A DNA stretch of 38,704 nt from an uncultured Alphaproteobacteria bacterium (GCA_937934135.1 CALHAW010000038.1:1-38704), one strand, 5' to 3'; positions 1 to 9,237 are shown, counted from the stretch's first letter. Translations and numbers: made by a program. Notes: generated by a model not told the origin, from the letters alone.

Positions 1-1
1 T

Positions 2-325
2 AAGAAAAAAGTAGCAGCCAAGAAAAAGCCAGCAGCGAAAAAGAAGGCAGCTCCTAAGAAAAAAGTAGCAGCCAAGAAAAAGCCAGCAGCGAAAAAGAAG
101 GCAGCTCCTAAGAAAAAAGTAGCAGCTAAGAAAAAGCCAGCGGCGAAAAAGAAGGCGGCTCCTAAGAAAAAAGTAGCAGCTAAGAAAAAGCCAGCGGCGA
201 AAAAGAAGGCGGCTCCTAAGAAAAAAGTAGCAGCCAAGAAAAAGCCAGCAGCGAAAAAGAAGGCGGCTCCTAAGAAAAAAGTAGCAGCCAAGAAAAAGCC
301 AGCAGCGAAAAAGAAGGCAGCTCCT
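2..325. repeat. Six tandem 54-bp coding repeats
   Basis: Units start at 2, 56, 110, 164, 218 and 272. Each encodes the same 18 residues, and they differ at only a few synonymous third positions (GCA/GCG, GCC/GCT). Near-identity at the nucleotide level points to recent expansion by slippage or unequal crossover. Copy number is likely to vary between strains and could be collapsed in short-read assemblies. Confidence 0.9.
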
Positions 326-379
326 AAGCGTAAAACAGCGGCGAAAAAGAAGCCTGCAGCAAAGCGTAAGAAGAAGTAA
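2..379 (+). CDS. Histone H1-like Lys/Ala/Pro-rich protein (5' end outside window)
   Basis: The reading frame is open from the left edge and ends at TAA 377-379, so only the C-terminal ~125 residues are seen. They are almost entirely Lys, Ala and Pro with a few Val, in six perfect 18-residue units (KKKVAAKKKPAAKKKAAP type) followed by a short Arg-containing tail ending RKKK. This composition matches the C-terminal tails of bacterial histone H1-like proteins (HctA/AlgP-type), which bind DNA through charge and are unstructured in solution. A nucleoid-associated role is therefore inferred. No folded domain is visible here; the N-terminus would decide whether it carries one. A clear terminator follows. 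Confidence 0.75.
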   Translation, partial: KKKVAAKKKPAAKKKAAPKKKVAAKKKPAAKKKAAPKKKVAAKKKPAAKKKAAPKKKVAAKKKPAAKKKAAPKKKVAAKKKPAAKKKAAPKKKVAAKKKPAAKKKAAPKRKTAAKKKPAAKRKKK

Positions 380-406
380 TCTTCGTATTTTCTATAAATT
401 TGAAAG

Positions 407-433
407 CACCCGTCCGTTGGCGGGTGTTTTTTT
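407..433 (+). terminator. Rho-independent terminator of the H1-like gene
   Basis: Stem CACCCG (407-412) pairs with CGGGTG (421-426) across an 8-nt loop that can itself pair CC/GG, and is followed directly by seven T (427-433). It lies 28 nt after the stop codon. Confidence 0.9.
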
Positions 434-459
434 GTCTGTTTATTGTGCCATTTTATATA
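432..459 (+). promoter_or_regulatory. Possible sigma70-type promoter for thrC
   Basis: TTGTCT (432-437) and TATATA (454-459) are separated by 16 nt. Each matches consensus at about 4 of 6 positions. The site falls between the terminator and thrC, where a promoter is expected. Weak call based on pattern only. Confidence 0.3.
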
Positions 460-527
460 GCGATCTTATCCAGTAACACGCGGACGGTAATGCGTGACAT
501 TTTGGGAATCCCAAGGTAAAAAATACT

Positions 528-1928
528 ATGAAATACAGATCAACACGCGGCGGTGAGGCCGCACAAAGCTTTACTGATGTTCTTTTGAAAGGATTGGCGT
601 CCGATGGAGGGCTTTTTATCCCTGAAGAATGGCCATCTTTCTCGGCAGAGGAGATGAAAATGCTCGCAGGTGCGCCCTATATTGATATTGCGCAAGCCGT
701 AACGGCGCCGTTTATTGGCAATGATATTGCGCCTGATGTCATGAAACGCATTTTTGCAGAAACCTATCAGGGGGAGTTTAAGCATTCTTGTGTTGCGCCC
801 TTGGTTCAAATTGGCCCAAATGTTTGGATTATGGAGCTGTTCCACGGTCCTACCTTGGCATTTAAAGATTATGCCTTACAGGTTTTGGGTCGTCTTTTTG
901 ACCATGTATTGAGCGAGCGTGGCGAGCGCGTGACCATTGTGGGCGCGACATCTGGTGATACTGGTTCTGCCGCGATTGAGGCCTGCAAGGGCTGTAAAAA
1001 TATTGATATCTTTATTTTACATCCAGAAGGGCGTACATCCGAAGTACAGCGCCGCCAGATGACCACCATTGATGCGCCTAATGTTCATAATATTGCCCTT
1101 GATGGGAATTTTGATGATTGCCAAAATTTGGTCAAAGCAATGTTTAATGATACGAAATTCCGTGGAGATATGAATTTATCTGCGGTAAATTCAATTAATT
1201 GGGCGCGAATTATGGCGCAGATTATTTATTATTTCTCTGCGGCGCTCTCATTGGGGGCGCCAACACGTAAAGTGTCCTTTGCTGTACCCACAGGTAATTT
1301 TGGGAATGTCTATGCGGCCTATGCGGCGCGGCAAATGGGCTTGCCGATTAAGCGCCTTATTATTGGATCAAACCAAAATGATATTCTCACCCGCTTTTTC
1401 GAAACAGGCACAATGAAGGGCGAAGAAGTCGCGCCATCTTTGTCGCCCAGTATGGATATTCAAATTTCGAGCAATTTTGAACGCTACCTTTGCGATCTTT
1501 TGGGGCGTGATACCGCCAGTATCGCTAAATTAATGGATGCGTTTAAAGACCAAGGTAAGTTTTCTATTGGTGATGAATATATGTCGCAGGCGCGTCGTGA
1601 ATTTGACGCGCATCGTTGCGATGATGAACAAACCAAACAAATGATGGCGGTTTGTTACAACGAAACGGGCTATGTGCTTGACCCCCATACGGCAGTGGGG
1701 TTGTGCGCGGGTATGCAGGTGCGTGAAGATCCGTCTATCTCCTTGGTTGCGCTGGCTTGTGCGCATCCTGCAAAATTCCCTGATGCGGTACAAAGCGCTA
1801 TTGGTATGCGCCCAGATTTACCCCCTCACTTGGCAGATTTATATGACCGCAAAGAGCATGTGACGTCATTAAGCAATGATTTAGCAACCGTGCAAGATTT
1901 TGTAAGAGCCAATGCGGGCGCAGTGTAA
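528..1928 (+). CDS. thrC: Threonine synthase
   Basis: Converts O-phosphohomoserine to threonine in the cytosol using PLP, the last step of threonine synthesis. The 466-residue protein begins MKYRSTRGG, typical of the long proteobacterial form. It has the PLP-lysine motif HGPTLAFKD with Lys113, the SGDTGSAA phosphate-binding stretch (about 143-150) and the PTGNFGN motif further on. Start ATG 528 has AAGG at 513-516. The stop overlaps the next start by one base (TAATG), so thrC and the M16 peptidase are probably translationally coupled. The thrC-M16 peptidase pair is common in alphaproteobacteria. Confidence 0.97.
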   Translation: MKYRSTRGGEAAQSFTDVLLKGLASDGGLFIPEEWPSFSAEEMKMLAGAPYIDIAQAVTAPFIGNDIAPDVMKRIFAETYQGEFKHSCVAPLVQIGPNVWIMELFHGPTLAFKDYALQVLGRLFDHVLSERGERVTIVGATSGDTGSAAIEACKGCKNIDIFILHPEGRTSEVQRRQMTTIDAPNVHNIALDGNFDDCQNLVKAMFNDTKFRGDMNLSAVNSINWARIMAQIIYYFSAALSLGAPTRKVSFAVPTGNFGNVYAAYAARQMGLPIKRLIIGSNQNDILTRFFETGTMKGEEVAPSLSPSMDIQISSNFERYLCDLLGRDTASIAKLMDAFKDQGKFSIGDEYMSQARREFDAHRCDDEQTKQMMAVCYNETGYVLDPHTAVGLCAGMQVREDPSISLVALACAHPAKFPDAVQSAIGMRPDLPPHLADLYDRKEHVTSLSNDLATVQDFVRANAGAV

Positions 1929-3154
1929 TGATTATATCTTCCAAACTCCCTAATGGTTTACGCGTTGTAACAGATACGGTAGATACCGTTGAATCCGTTG
2001 CGATTGGTATTTGGTGTGATGTGGGGACACGTCATGAAGATTTAAAATATAATGGCGTGGCGCATATGGTTGAACATATGATGTTTAACGGTACACCAAC
2101 GCGCAGCGCGCAGGATATTGTAAACCAAATTGAATCCGTGGGTGGGCAAATGAACGCTTATACCTCGCGTGAACTGACGGCTTATTACGTTCATCTGTTG
2201 AAAGAACATGCGCCGATGGCGCTTAATATTTTAAGTGATATGATCCAGCGCTCTACTTTCCCAGAAAGCGAGATTGAGAAAGAGCGTGGGGTGATTTTAC
2301 AAGAAATAGGCATGACCCTTGATACGCCAGACGACCTTGTTTTTGATATGTATCAAGAAACGGCCTATCCCAATCAATCTTTGGGCGCGCCTATATTAGG
2401 GACTGCAGAGATTATTGAAAAAACTATCCAAAAAGAAACGATGCAAGATTACGTGCGGCGCTTTTACACGCCTGATAATTTGGTGATCTCTGCGGCGGGA
2501 AATGTCACGCATGATGAGGTGTTAAAATGGGTAGAGGAATATTTTACTGAACTGCCTGCTCATTCAAATGAAGATTATGCCCCCGCACAATATAGAGGCG
2601 GTGAAAAGCATGTTGAAAAAGAGTTAGAACAAACCCATATCGTTTTGGGGTATCAGGGGATTTCAAAAGATGATCCTGATTATTACGCGGCCTTATTGCT
2701 TTCGACCATTATGGGCGGCGGCATGTCATCACGCTTATTTCAAGAAGTCCGTGAAAAGCGCGGCTTGGCCTATTCCGTGTATGCGGCGCACACGGCCTAT
2801 CACGATGATGGGCAATTTGAAATTTATGCGGGTACCGGTCCCGATAAAGCCAATGAATTAATGCCCGTGCTTCATAATGAGATTGAAAAAATCAGCACGA
2901 ATTTAGTCAGCGCCGAAGAATTACAAAGCGCTAAAAATCAAATGAAATCTGGTATTTTAATGGGGCGTGAATCAATGCTATCGCGTGCCAACCGTCAGGC
3001 CAAATTTATGATTAATTTTGACCGTGACCTCAATATTCAAAAAATTATTGATGATGTTGAGGGCGTGACGCCAGAGAACGTGCAGAGCGTTGCCGCGCGG
3101 ATTTTTTCTAATAATTCAACAAAATCTATTCTTGGAAATTCTAAATTTAATTAG
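1928..3154 (+). CDS. M16 family zinc metallopeptidase (mitochondrial-processing-peptidase-like)
   Basis: A 408-residue single-chain peptidase of the PqqL/MPP-beta type. The inverted zinc motif HMVEH is at residues 46-50 (His46, Glu49, His50). Glu126 in ERGVILQEIG fits the distal zinc ligand. The C-terminal inactive half carries the usual GGGMSSRLFQEVREKRGLAYSV signature (the R..Y motif that contacts substrate). No signal peptide is seen, so it is likely cytoplasmic, as for other alphaproteobacterial members. It is coupled to thrC by a one-base overlap. The physiological substrate is unknown; oligopeptide turnover is the general expectation. Confidence 0.93.
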   Translation: MIISSKLPNGLRVVTDTVDTVESVAIGIWCDVGTRHEDLKYNGVAHMVEHMMFNGTPTRSAQDIVNQIESVGGQMNAYTSRELTAYYVHLLKEHAPMALNILSDMIQRSTFPESEIEKERGVILQEIGMTLDTPDDLVFDMYQETAYPNQSLGAPILGTAEIIEKTIQKETMQDYVRRFYTPDNLVISAAGNVTHDEVLKWVEEYFTELPAHSNEDYAPAQYRGGEKHVEKELEQTHIVLGYQGISKDDPDYYAALLLSTIMGGGMSSRLFQEVREKRGLAYSVYAAHTAYHDDGQFEIYAGTGPDKANELMPVLHNEIEKISTNLVSAEELQSAKNQMKSGILMGRESMLSRANRQAKFMINFDRDLNIQKIIDDVEGVTPENVQSVAARIFSNNSTKSILGNSKFN

Positions 3155-3374
3155 GTAAAGATGGGTTAGTGTTTCCCATGCGTTGCACTAGGCGAATGGC
3201 TTCTGCTGCGTCTAATTCAAAGAGAGCCTCTTGGTCGGCATAAATGTGAGGTGGAGGGAACTCTCCCGCAGCCTGATATAACGTAACAATACTTGCCCCG
3301 TCCGTAGCGCCGTTCTTGAATAAACGACTGGCGGCATGAAGGGCGCTTTTCTGAAATCGTATAATATCATCCAT
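3147..3374 (-). CDS. Small hypothetical protein (75 aa)
   Basis: Not recognised. The 75-residue product is mostly helical in composition, with an Ala-rich N-terminal half and an acidic EALFELDAAEAIRLV stretch. Its stop overlaps the 3' end of the convergent M16 gene by 8 bases. It lies just downstream of the PBP1A gene on the opposite strand to thrC, with no strong Shine-Dalgarno. Natural amino-acid composition supports coding, but the call rests on the open frame and on the gap it fills. Confidence 0.45.
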   Translation of the reverse strand: MDDIIRFQKSALHAASRLFKNGATDGASIVTLYQAAGEFPPPHIYADQEALFELDAAEAIRLVQRMGNTNPSLPN

Positions 3375-3406
3375 AGAAAATAATAAATCAAATTTTCTTG
3401 ATTATG

Positions 3407-6151
3407 TCAATATATTCCATTGCCGCCTGTGAAGTCTTGGTTTGGGCGGCTGGGGGCTGTGCGGGGTTCATCTTCATATTGGCGTGGAGGTGGGGGCGCT
3501 ACTCTTTTGGGGCGCTTGTAACCGCGTTGATCGTCACGCCAATTTAGATTGGGGTCGGCTTGTTCTTGTCCATCATTTTGCTGTCTTTTCTTGTTTGAGA
3601 AATAAGAAAAGGAGTTATCGGGCTTGCTGGGTTCGTTCAAATCATACACTTGCACCGTCCCATCATTATAAACGGGATTTGGACCGTTTTGGTTATTGAA
3701 TGGACCATTCATTTGATCATTATGGAGACCGTATGAATCTTCACTAACCGCATAATAATTTGCGCCGCCAATAATTTTTCTTTGGGTCAAATAATCATCG
3801 CGTTTTGGTTCTGTTCCATTGACGAATACTTCCCAAATGACGTTTTTATTCCCCGCCTGTGCGATGCGTCCAGATTTTAAATCAACACGCACGTTTTTTA
3901 AGCCAGCAGGTTGGCGAAACGGTAAGGGTGGTGTGTCTGCCAAGGCGTGTTTCATAAAGTCCCCCCAAATTGGCGCCGCCACAGAAGACCCTGTTTCTTT
4001 TTTACCTAATGATTTTGGATCATCAAACCCAACAAAAACACCAACGGCTAAATTAGGAGAAAACCCAACAAACCACGTATCTTTTGATTCATTGGTTGTG
4101 CCTGTTTTACCCGCCAGCGGATAACCAATTTCTTTTAAACGGCGTGCTGTTCCACGTTGAACAACGCCTTCTAACATGGTTACTGTTTGGTAGGCGGCTT
4201 TTTCATCGACTAATTGCACCCTGTCATCGGGGATAATGGGTGTGGTCTGGCCATCCCACCGGATAAGATCACCACAATTAGGGCAGGGGCGTCCATCATA
4301 ACTGAAAATTGTTTTCCCGCGGCGGTCTTGAATACGGTCAACGAAAGTTGGGGTGATGGCTTTGCCACCATTAACAATCATGCCATAAGCCGCCGTCATT
4401 CTTAAAAGCGTCGTTTCCCCTGCGCCCAAGGAATAGGAAAGAAATTCTTCCATATTGTCATCAATGCCAAAACGCTTTGCGTAATCAGAAATTTTGTCCA
4501 TTCCAATTTCTTCGGCAAGGCGCACTGTCATTAAATTCCGTGATTTTTCCAATCCAACACGCAGGGTAGAGGGGCCATATACTTTTTCTGAATAATTTGT
4601 TGGTGACCATATTGTGCCATCGGGCTGTTTCATTTCAAATGGCGCATCCAAGACAAGGGTTGATGGCGTCATTTCACTTTCCAGCGCGGCCAAATATACA
4701 AACGGCTTAAACGCCGACCCCGGTTGGCGTTGTGCTTGCGTCGCACGGTTAAAGCTAGAGGCGCTTTGTGTCCATCCGCCCTGCATCGCAAGGACACGCC
4801 CCGTATGGGGATCAAGCGCCACCAGCGCGCCTTGTACTTTTGGAATTTGGCGCAAGACCCATTGGTCTTTTTTGTCACCATCAAGTTTTTCAATCATGAT
4901 GACATCGCCTTTTTTAATGACTTGATTTATTTTAATGATTTCAGGGCCAAGGCCATAACAATCAGCAATACATTTGCGCGCCCACCGCACACTATCAAGG
5001 GTTAGTTTTGTTTTCCCTCCCCCATTTAAGCCAACCTGCGCACTTGTATCCTCAACAGACAACACGGCGGCCAATTCCCAATTATTAAGGAACCCTTCGG
5101 GGATGGCAATATTACCCAGCCGTTCAATCCATTTATTGGATTCAGATTTTATATTTTTTAAATTGGCGACCGGCCCGCGCCAGCCATGACGCTTATCATA
5201 TGTCATTAAGCCATCACGTAAGGTTTTGACCGCAATTTTTTGAAGCGCTGGATCGATTGAGCTACGAACGGATAATCCCCCTTGATATAGGCTTTGTTGA
5301 CCATAGCGATGGTTTAATTCACGGCGTATTTCTTCGGAAAAGAAATCGGCTTCCACGGTTTGAATAAAGTTCCGTTTTTCAGTTTTTAACGGCTTCATCA
5401 CCGCTAAATCAGCCTCGCTGCGGGTGATATATTTATCCTCATTCATGCGTTTAATAACCCAATTACGGCGGTCTAACGCGGCTTGATATTTGCGAACGGG
5501 GTGGTAATTATTAGGTGCCTTGGGCAGCGCCGCAAGATACGCCACTTCTTCAATATTTAATTCATCAAGCGACTTATTAAAATAAGTCTGCGCCGCTGCC
5601 GCCACGCCATAAGCCCGTTGCCCAAGAAAAATTTCATTCAGGTAAAGCTCTAATAACTGATCCTTGGTTAGGGCTTTTTCCATCCGCATGGCCAAAATCG
5701 CTTCTTTGATTTTCCGCTCATAAGATACCTCATTGGTTAGTAGGAAGTTTTTGGCGACTTGTTGGGTAATGGTGGAGGCCCCAACCAAACGGCGGCCTTT
5801 TCCTGCATTGCGTAAGTTAATCACCACGGCGCGGGTGACGGCCTTTAGGTCAACGCCATTATGTTCATAGAAATTTTTATCCTCCGCCGATAAAAAAGCC
5901 TGCTTAACGATATCAGGCATTTTTTGAATCGGGACAAAGACCCGTTTTTCCTGCGCATATTCTGCCAGCAAATTCCCATCTCCTGCATAAATACGCGTGA
6001 TGATGTTGGGTTCATATTCTTGAAGCTGGCTGTAATCTGGTAAATCTTTGCCGTAATAATTAATAACAAACGCAATTCCCCCAATTCCGGCAATCAAACC
6101 CAGAAAGCCCAGTGAAAATAATGCTAAAAATATACGTCCAAACCATTTCAT
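3407..6151 (-). CDS. mrcA: Class A penicillin-binding protein 1A (bifunctional transglycosylase/transpeptidase)
   Basis: Polymerises and crosslinks peptidoglycan at the outer face of the inner membrane. Residues 8-32 form the membrane anchor. The GT51 transglycosylase follows, with EDKNFYEHNG (Glu90 catalytic) and a GASTITQQVAKN motif near 124-135. The transpeptidase has SAFK (Ser479 nucleophile, Lys482), SRN (537-539) and KTGT (682-685). At 914 residues it is longer than E. coli PBP1A because of a hydrophilic Pro/Gln/Asn/Arg-rich tail of roughly 130 residues. A CPNC pair (623-626) sits in a loop before KTG, with two further cysteines at 394 and 398. The gene ends the leftward block after mlaE-mlaF and the 463-aa gene. 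Confidence 0.97.
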   Translation of the reverse strand: MKWFGRIFLALFSLGFLGLIAGIGGIAFVINYYGKDLPDYSQLQEYEPNIITRIYAGDGNLLAEYAQEKRVFVPIQKMPDIVKQAFLSAEDKNFYEHNGVDLKAVTRAVVINLRNAGKGRRLVGASTITQQVAKNFLLTNEVSYERKIKEAILAMRMEKALTKDQLLELYLNEIFLGQRAYGVAAAAQTYFNKSLDELNIEEVAYLAALPKAPNNYHPVRKYQAALDRRNWVIKRMNEDKYITRSEADLAVMKPLKTEKRNFIQTVEADFFSEEIRRELNHRYGQQSLYQGGLSVRSSIDPALQKIAVKTLRDGLMTYDKRHGWRGPVANLKNIKSESNKWIERLGNIAIPEGFLNNWELAAVLSVEDTSAQVGLNGGGKTKLTLDSVRWARKCIADCYGLGPEIIKINQVIKKGDVIMIEKLDGDKKDQWVLRQIPKVQGALVALDPHTGRVLAMQGGWTQSASSFNRATQAQRQPGSAFKPFVYLAALESEMTPSTLVLDAPFEMKQPDGTIWSPTNYSEKVYGPSTLRVGLEKSRNLMTVRLAEEIGMDKISDYAKRFGIDDNMEEFLSYSLGAGETTLLRMTAAYGMIVNGGKAITPTFVDRIQDRRGKTIFSYDGRPCPNCGDLIRWDGQTTPIIPDDRVQLVDEKAAYQTVTMLEGVVQRGTARRLKEIGYPLAGKTGTTNESKDTWFVGFSPNLAVGVFVGFDDPKSLGKKETGSSVAAPIWGDFMKHALADTPPLPFRQPAGLKNVRVDLKSGRIAQAGNKNVIWEVFVNGTEPKRDDYLTQRKIIGGANYYAVSEDSYGLHNDQMNGPFNNQNGPNPVYNDGTVQVYDLNEPSKPDNSFSYFSNKKRQQNDGQEQADPNLNWRDDQRGYKRPKRVAPPPPRQYEDEPRTAPSRPNQDFTGGNGIY

Positions 6152-6192
6152 GATGGTCTTTTATGCCACAGGATAGGGGCAGAAAAAAGGCT

Positions 6193-7584
6193 TTATGCCG
6201 CTATAGATGGTTTTGATGCGTGACGATTTAAAAAACTATTCTCATTCATGCTTCTTGGTTCATTACTAAATAGTAATTCTTCTGTTCTTGCTGATTCAGT
6301 TGCAAATTCTTCGTTACCTGATACGCGCTCCCAAATCTTATAGAGTGCATCACGCTTTTCTTTATCGTCTTCTATGGTTTCGGCAAATGAGATACATTCT
6401 GCATATTTCTTATTTTGAAGCAGGTTGTTGTACTTTTTATCCCCCTCAAGTGACTCTTCATATTTTTTCACCGCACTATCAATTCTTTTATGAATATTTT
6501 TGTATAGCTTACCTTCAGGGACTTGTTCTTTTAGTTTTTCTAAAGCTTCACCCTGTTCGTTTAACGATAAATCTTTGACCGCATTCATTGCAATCGTAAA
6601 AAATGGTTTTCTATAATCTTCTTCTTCTTTGTGTCCAAAAAAGGTCGGCTTTTCAATTAGAAAAATAGGTGCAGTTTCTAATGCGGTATCAAAGGCAAGT
6701 TTTCCTTTTAACTCTTGTATGTTTTCTAGAATCTTTGAAGAAAGTTCATCTTTAATATCACTACGATAATTTGCTAATTTATAAAGCTTAGTAGTCATAC
6801 CTAAATGCTCGCCTACTGGATGTGCCGTTACAGAATCTAATGCTATGCGTAAGAAGTTTTCTTTTTGTTCGTCTTTGAATAATTTAATTGCTTCAGTATT
6901 ATTGTCATGTTTCTCTATGATAAAAGAAAATCTTTCAGCAATAGGTACTTTTTTAATTTGTGATAGGGCTTGTTTTTTTAATGCAGGCAGTTTTTTATTA
7001 TATTCATCTCTCTTTATTAAACCAATAGTGGCTAAAAACTTTTTATTCTCAGGCAGATTAGAGATGGCGCTATGTGCCAAATCAAAAACTTGCCTTTTTA
7101 ATCCCTCTAGATGTTTTATTTGGTTACGATATTTTTTTTCAGTTATTTTACGGATGTGATCTTCACGTAGGTATCCATGAATTGTATTTCGGGTGGACCC
7201 GATGTTTATAAATAAAGTATCAAATTCTTTGATTTGTTGCTCTGGTGATAGAAACGGAATAGTTTCAATTTTTTTCTTAATACTATATTTATTTTTCTCC
7301 CATGAATGTTGGCTTCTAATCATTGCTGCAGCCTTTGAGCGTTCCTCCTTAGGTAATTTATCGATAATTATATCCAAAACATTGGTAATAGATATGCGTT
7401 CGAAATTAGTGTTATAGAGCTTATCTATATACTCTCCAAAATAAGGTTGAATATCTTCTAGTGTAAAATCTGGCTTTTTGGCCATTTCAAAATGGATTAA
7501 GGCGAGGTACTTATCTGAATTAAGAGACATAATGTTACTTTCTGTATTAACTATAGCGACATGCTTAATTTTTAAGGCTGCCAT
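6193..7584 (-). CDS. Unrecognised AT-rich helical protein with weak internal repeats
   Basis: Not recognised. The 463-residue product is strongly helical, Lys/Glu-rich, and has no signal peptide or membrane segment. Similar segments recur about 80 residues apart near 164, 243 and 327, with the pattern F-x2-A-x2-(A/S)(I/V) followed by an acidic LP/LN turn. A weaker copy lies near 61-85 (LPKEER). This suggests an alpha-solenoid built of diverged repeats. The gene is visibly more AT-rich than its neighbours and lies between mlaF (25 bases upstream) and PBP1A. Start is uncertain: ATG 7584 has AGG only three bases away, while ATG 7530 (MSLNSDKYL) begins a more natural N-terminus. Confidence 0.75.
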   Translation of the reverse strand: MAALKIKHVAIVNTESNIMSLNSDKYLALIHFEMAKKPDFTLEDIQPYFGEYIDKLYNTNFERISITNVLDIIIDKLPKEERSKAAAMIRSQHSWEKNKYSIKKKIETIPFLSPEQQIKEFDTLFINIGSTRNTIHGYLREDHIRKITEKKYRNQIKHLEGLKRQVFDLAHSAISNLPENKKFLATIGLIKRDEYNKKLPALKKQALSQIKKVPIAERFSFIIEKHDNNTEAIKLFKDEQKENFLRIALDSVTAHPVGEHLGMTTKLYKLANYRSDIKDELSSKILENIQELKGKLAFDTALETAPIFLIEKPTFFGHKEEEDYRKPFFTIAMNAVKDLSLNEQGEALEKLKEQVPEGKLYKNIHKRIDSAVKKYEESLEGDKKYNNLLQNKKYAECISFAETIEDDKEKRDALYKIWERVSGNEEFATESARTEELLFSNEPRSMNENSFLNRHASKPSIAA

Positions 7585-7609
7585 GCACCTATGTCAATAG
7601 GTAAGCTTG

Positions 7610-8386
7610 CTATGCCTTAAAATTGGCGTGTTTGGTGATGGGGCCTTCGGCGCGGCCATGGATGAATTGCTCTACATAGCTATTGCCTGAATCATAAAGT
7701 GCGCTGACATCCCCGCTCCAGATAATTTTACCTTCATAAATCATGGCAACTTTATCGGCGATTTTGCGGGCGCTGGCCATGTCATGGGTAATGGTTAGGG
7801 CGGTTGCCCCTAAATCTTTTACGCAATTTACGATTAAATCATTAATGACATCCGCCATAATTGGGTCCAGACCCGTGGTTGGCTCATCAAAGAAAATAAT
7901 ATCGGGATTGGTGGCAATGGCGCGGGCAAGGCTCACACGCTTTTGCATGCCGCCAGAAAGTTCTGCCGGGTACATGTCGCCAGTATTTGCGTTTAATCCC
8001 ACTTGTTGTAATTTTTTACAGGCAATGGCGCGGGCTTCATCACGGCCCATTTTTTTGCTTTGAATCAAGCCAAAGGCAATGTTCTGCCATACAGGCATGG
8101 AGTCAAATAATGCCCCCCCTTGAAACAACATACCAAATTGTCCCATTAAACCATCGCGTTGCTTTTGGGAATAAGTCGTGATTTTCTGTCCATCAATTTT
8201 GATAGAGCCGCTATCGGGTGTAATAAGACCCAGCACAGATTTTAGCATCACAGATTTCCCTGTGCCTGATCCCCCGATGATCACCATTGATTCGCCTTTA
8301 TTGACGGTCAAATCAACGCCATCCAAAACGACCTTATTGCCGAAAGATTTTTTTACATTGTTTAATTCTATCTTCGGCATGCTCAT
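7610..8386 (-). CDS. mlaF: MlaF-type ABC transporter ATPase (lipid asymmetry)
   Basis: Cytoplasmic ATPase of the MlaFEDB-type inner-membrane complex, which moves phospholipids between the inner and outer membranes. The 258-residue protein has Walker A GGSGTGKS (38-45), Q-loop near 89, signature LSGGMQ (143-148), Walker B IIFFDE (163-168) and an H-loop His in ITHD. The TTGLDP stretch and overall layout match MlaF/Ttg2A rather than other importers. It overlaps mlaE by four bases (ATGA), so the two are co-translated. No MlaD substrate-binding gene follows; it must be elsewhere or replaced. Confidence 0.93.
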   Translation of the reverse strand: MSMPKIELNNVKKSFGNKVVLDGVDLTVNKGESMVIIGGSGTGKSVMLKSVLGLITPDSGSIKIDGQKITTYSQKQRDGLMGQFGMLFQGGALFDSMPVWQNIAFGLIQSKKMGRDEARAIACKKLQQVGLNANTGDMYPAELSGGMQKRVSLARAIATNPDIIFFDEPTTGLDPIMADVINDLIVNCVKDLGATALTITHDMASARKIADKVAMIYEGKIIWSGDVSALYDSGNSYVEQFIHGRAEGPITKHANFKA

Positions 8387-9198
8387 GAGAAGAATACCTG
8401 TGTGAGAATATAGTTGAATATCAAGATTAAGATGGAGGCGGATACAACCGCGTAAGTTGTTGCTGTTCCAACCCCTTGCGCCCCGCGGCCAGAATTAAAG
8501 CCGTGATAACATCCCATCATGGATACAATAAAACCAAAGACCGCGGCCTTATAAAGGCCAGAAAGAACATCAATCTTAGTCAAAATATCCCATGTTTGTT
8601 CAACATAACTGCCAGATGAGAAGCCGAGATTATAGATACTAACGATATAACCGCCATAAATCCCGATAATATCAGCCGTTAACACCAGCAGCGGGAGCAT
8701 TAATGTTCCCGCAATTACGCGTGGTGCAATCAAATATTTAAATGGATTAACCGAAAGCGTCACAAGCGCATCAATTTGTTCTGTCACGCGCATTGTACCA
8801 ATTTCTGCGGCAATCGATGCACCCACACGTCCTGCAACCATTAGACCGGCTAAAACAGGGGCTAACTCACGGGTGACGGATAAGGCCACCACGCCCGCAA
8901 TCGCCCCTTCGGCATTAAAGCGGGTAAAACCAGTATAGCTTTGTAAGGCCAGCACCATACCCGTAAAAAGCGCGGTCATCCCAACAACGGGTAGGGAGTA
9001 GTACCCAATATCAATAAATTGTTTTAAAATCAGGCGTGGGTAAAATGGCGGCCTAAAACAATGGCTAGCGGCCTTACCAATAAACATCGCCAATGCGCCA
9101 ATAGATTGAAAAAAGCCTAAGAGAGCCGCGCCAATAGACTGACACAGATTCTGCGCCATATGTGTAAGCTTATAATTTTTTATAGTTTCAATAGACAT
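8383..9198 (-). CDS. mlaE: MlaE-type ABC transporter permease
   Basis: Integral membrane permease partner of MlaF in retrograde or anterograde phospholipid transport. The 271-residue protein has five to six hydrophobic segments and the conserved MlaE-family core: the EIGTMRVTEQIDAL motif, which forms the cytoplasmic coupling helix that contacts the ATPase, and a GRVGASIAAE motif just before it. The start at 9198 lies 39 bases from the end of alr. Gene order alr-mlaE-mlaF on one strand suggests a single envelope-related transcript. Confidence 0.93.
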   Translation of the reverse strand: MSIETIKNYKLTHMAQNLCQSIGAALLGFFQSIGALAMFIGKAASHCFRPPFYPRLILKQFIDIGYYSLPVVGMTALFTGMVLALQSYTGFTRFNAEGAIAGVVALSVTRELAPVLAGLMVAGRVGASIAAEIGTMRVTEQIDALVTLSVNPFKYLIAPRVIAGTLMLPLLVLTADIIGIYGGYIVSIYNLGFSSGSYVEQTWDILTKIDVLSGLYKAAVFGFIVSMMGCYHGFNSGRGAQGVGTATTYAVVSASILILIFNYILTQVFFS

Positions 9199-9237
9199 TA
9201 GAATTGGTTGTACCTTTTTTACAAAGCTCTGAAAAGC

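Noticed and set aside
2-325. Regular 54-bp repeats that could suggest a CRISPR array or satellite
   Set aside because: There are no spacers; the units are contiguous and encode a continuous Lys/Ala/Pro protein frame ending in a proper stop and terminator.
3442-5189. Several open frames opposite PBP1A
   Set aside because: They lie entirely within a gene with all class A PBP motifs; none has a ribosome-binding site or recognisable motif.
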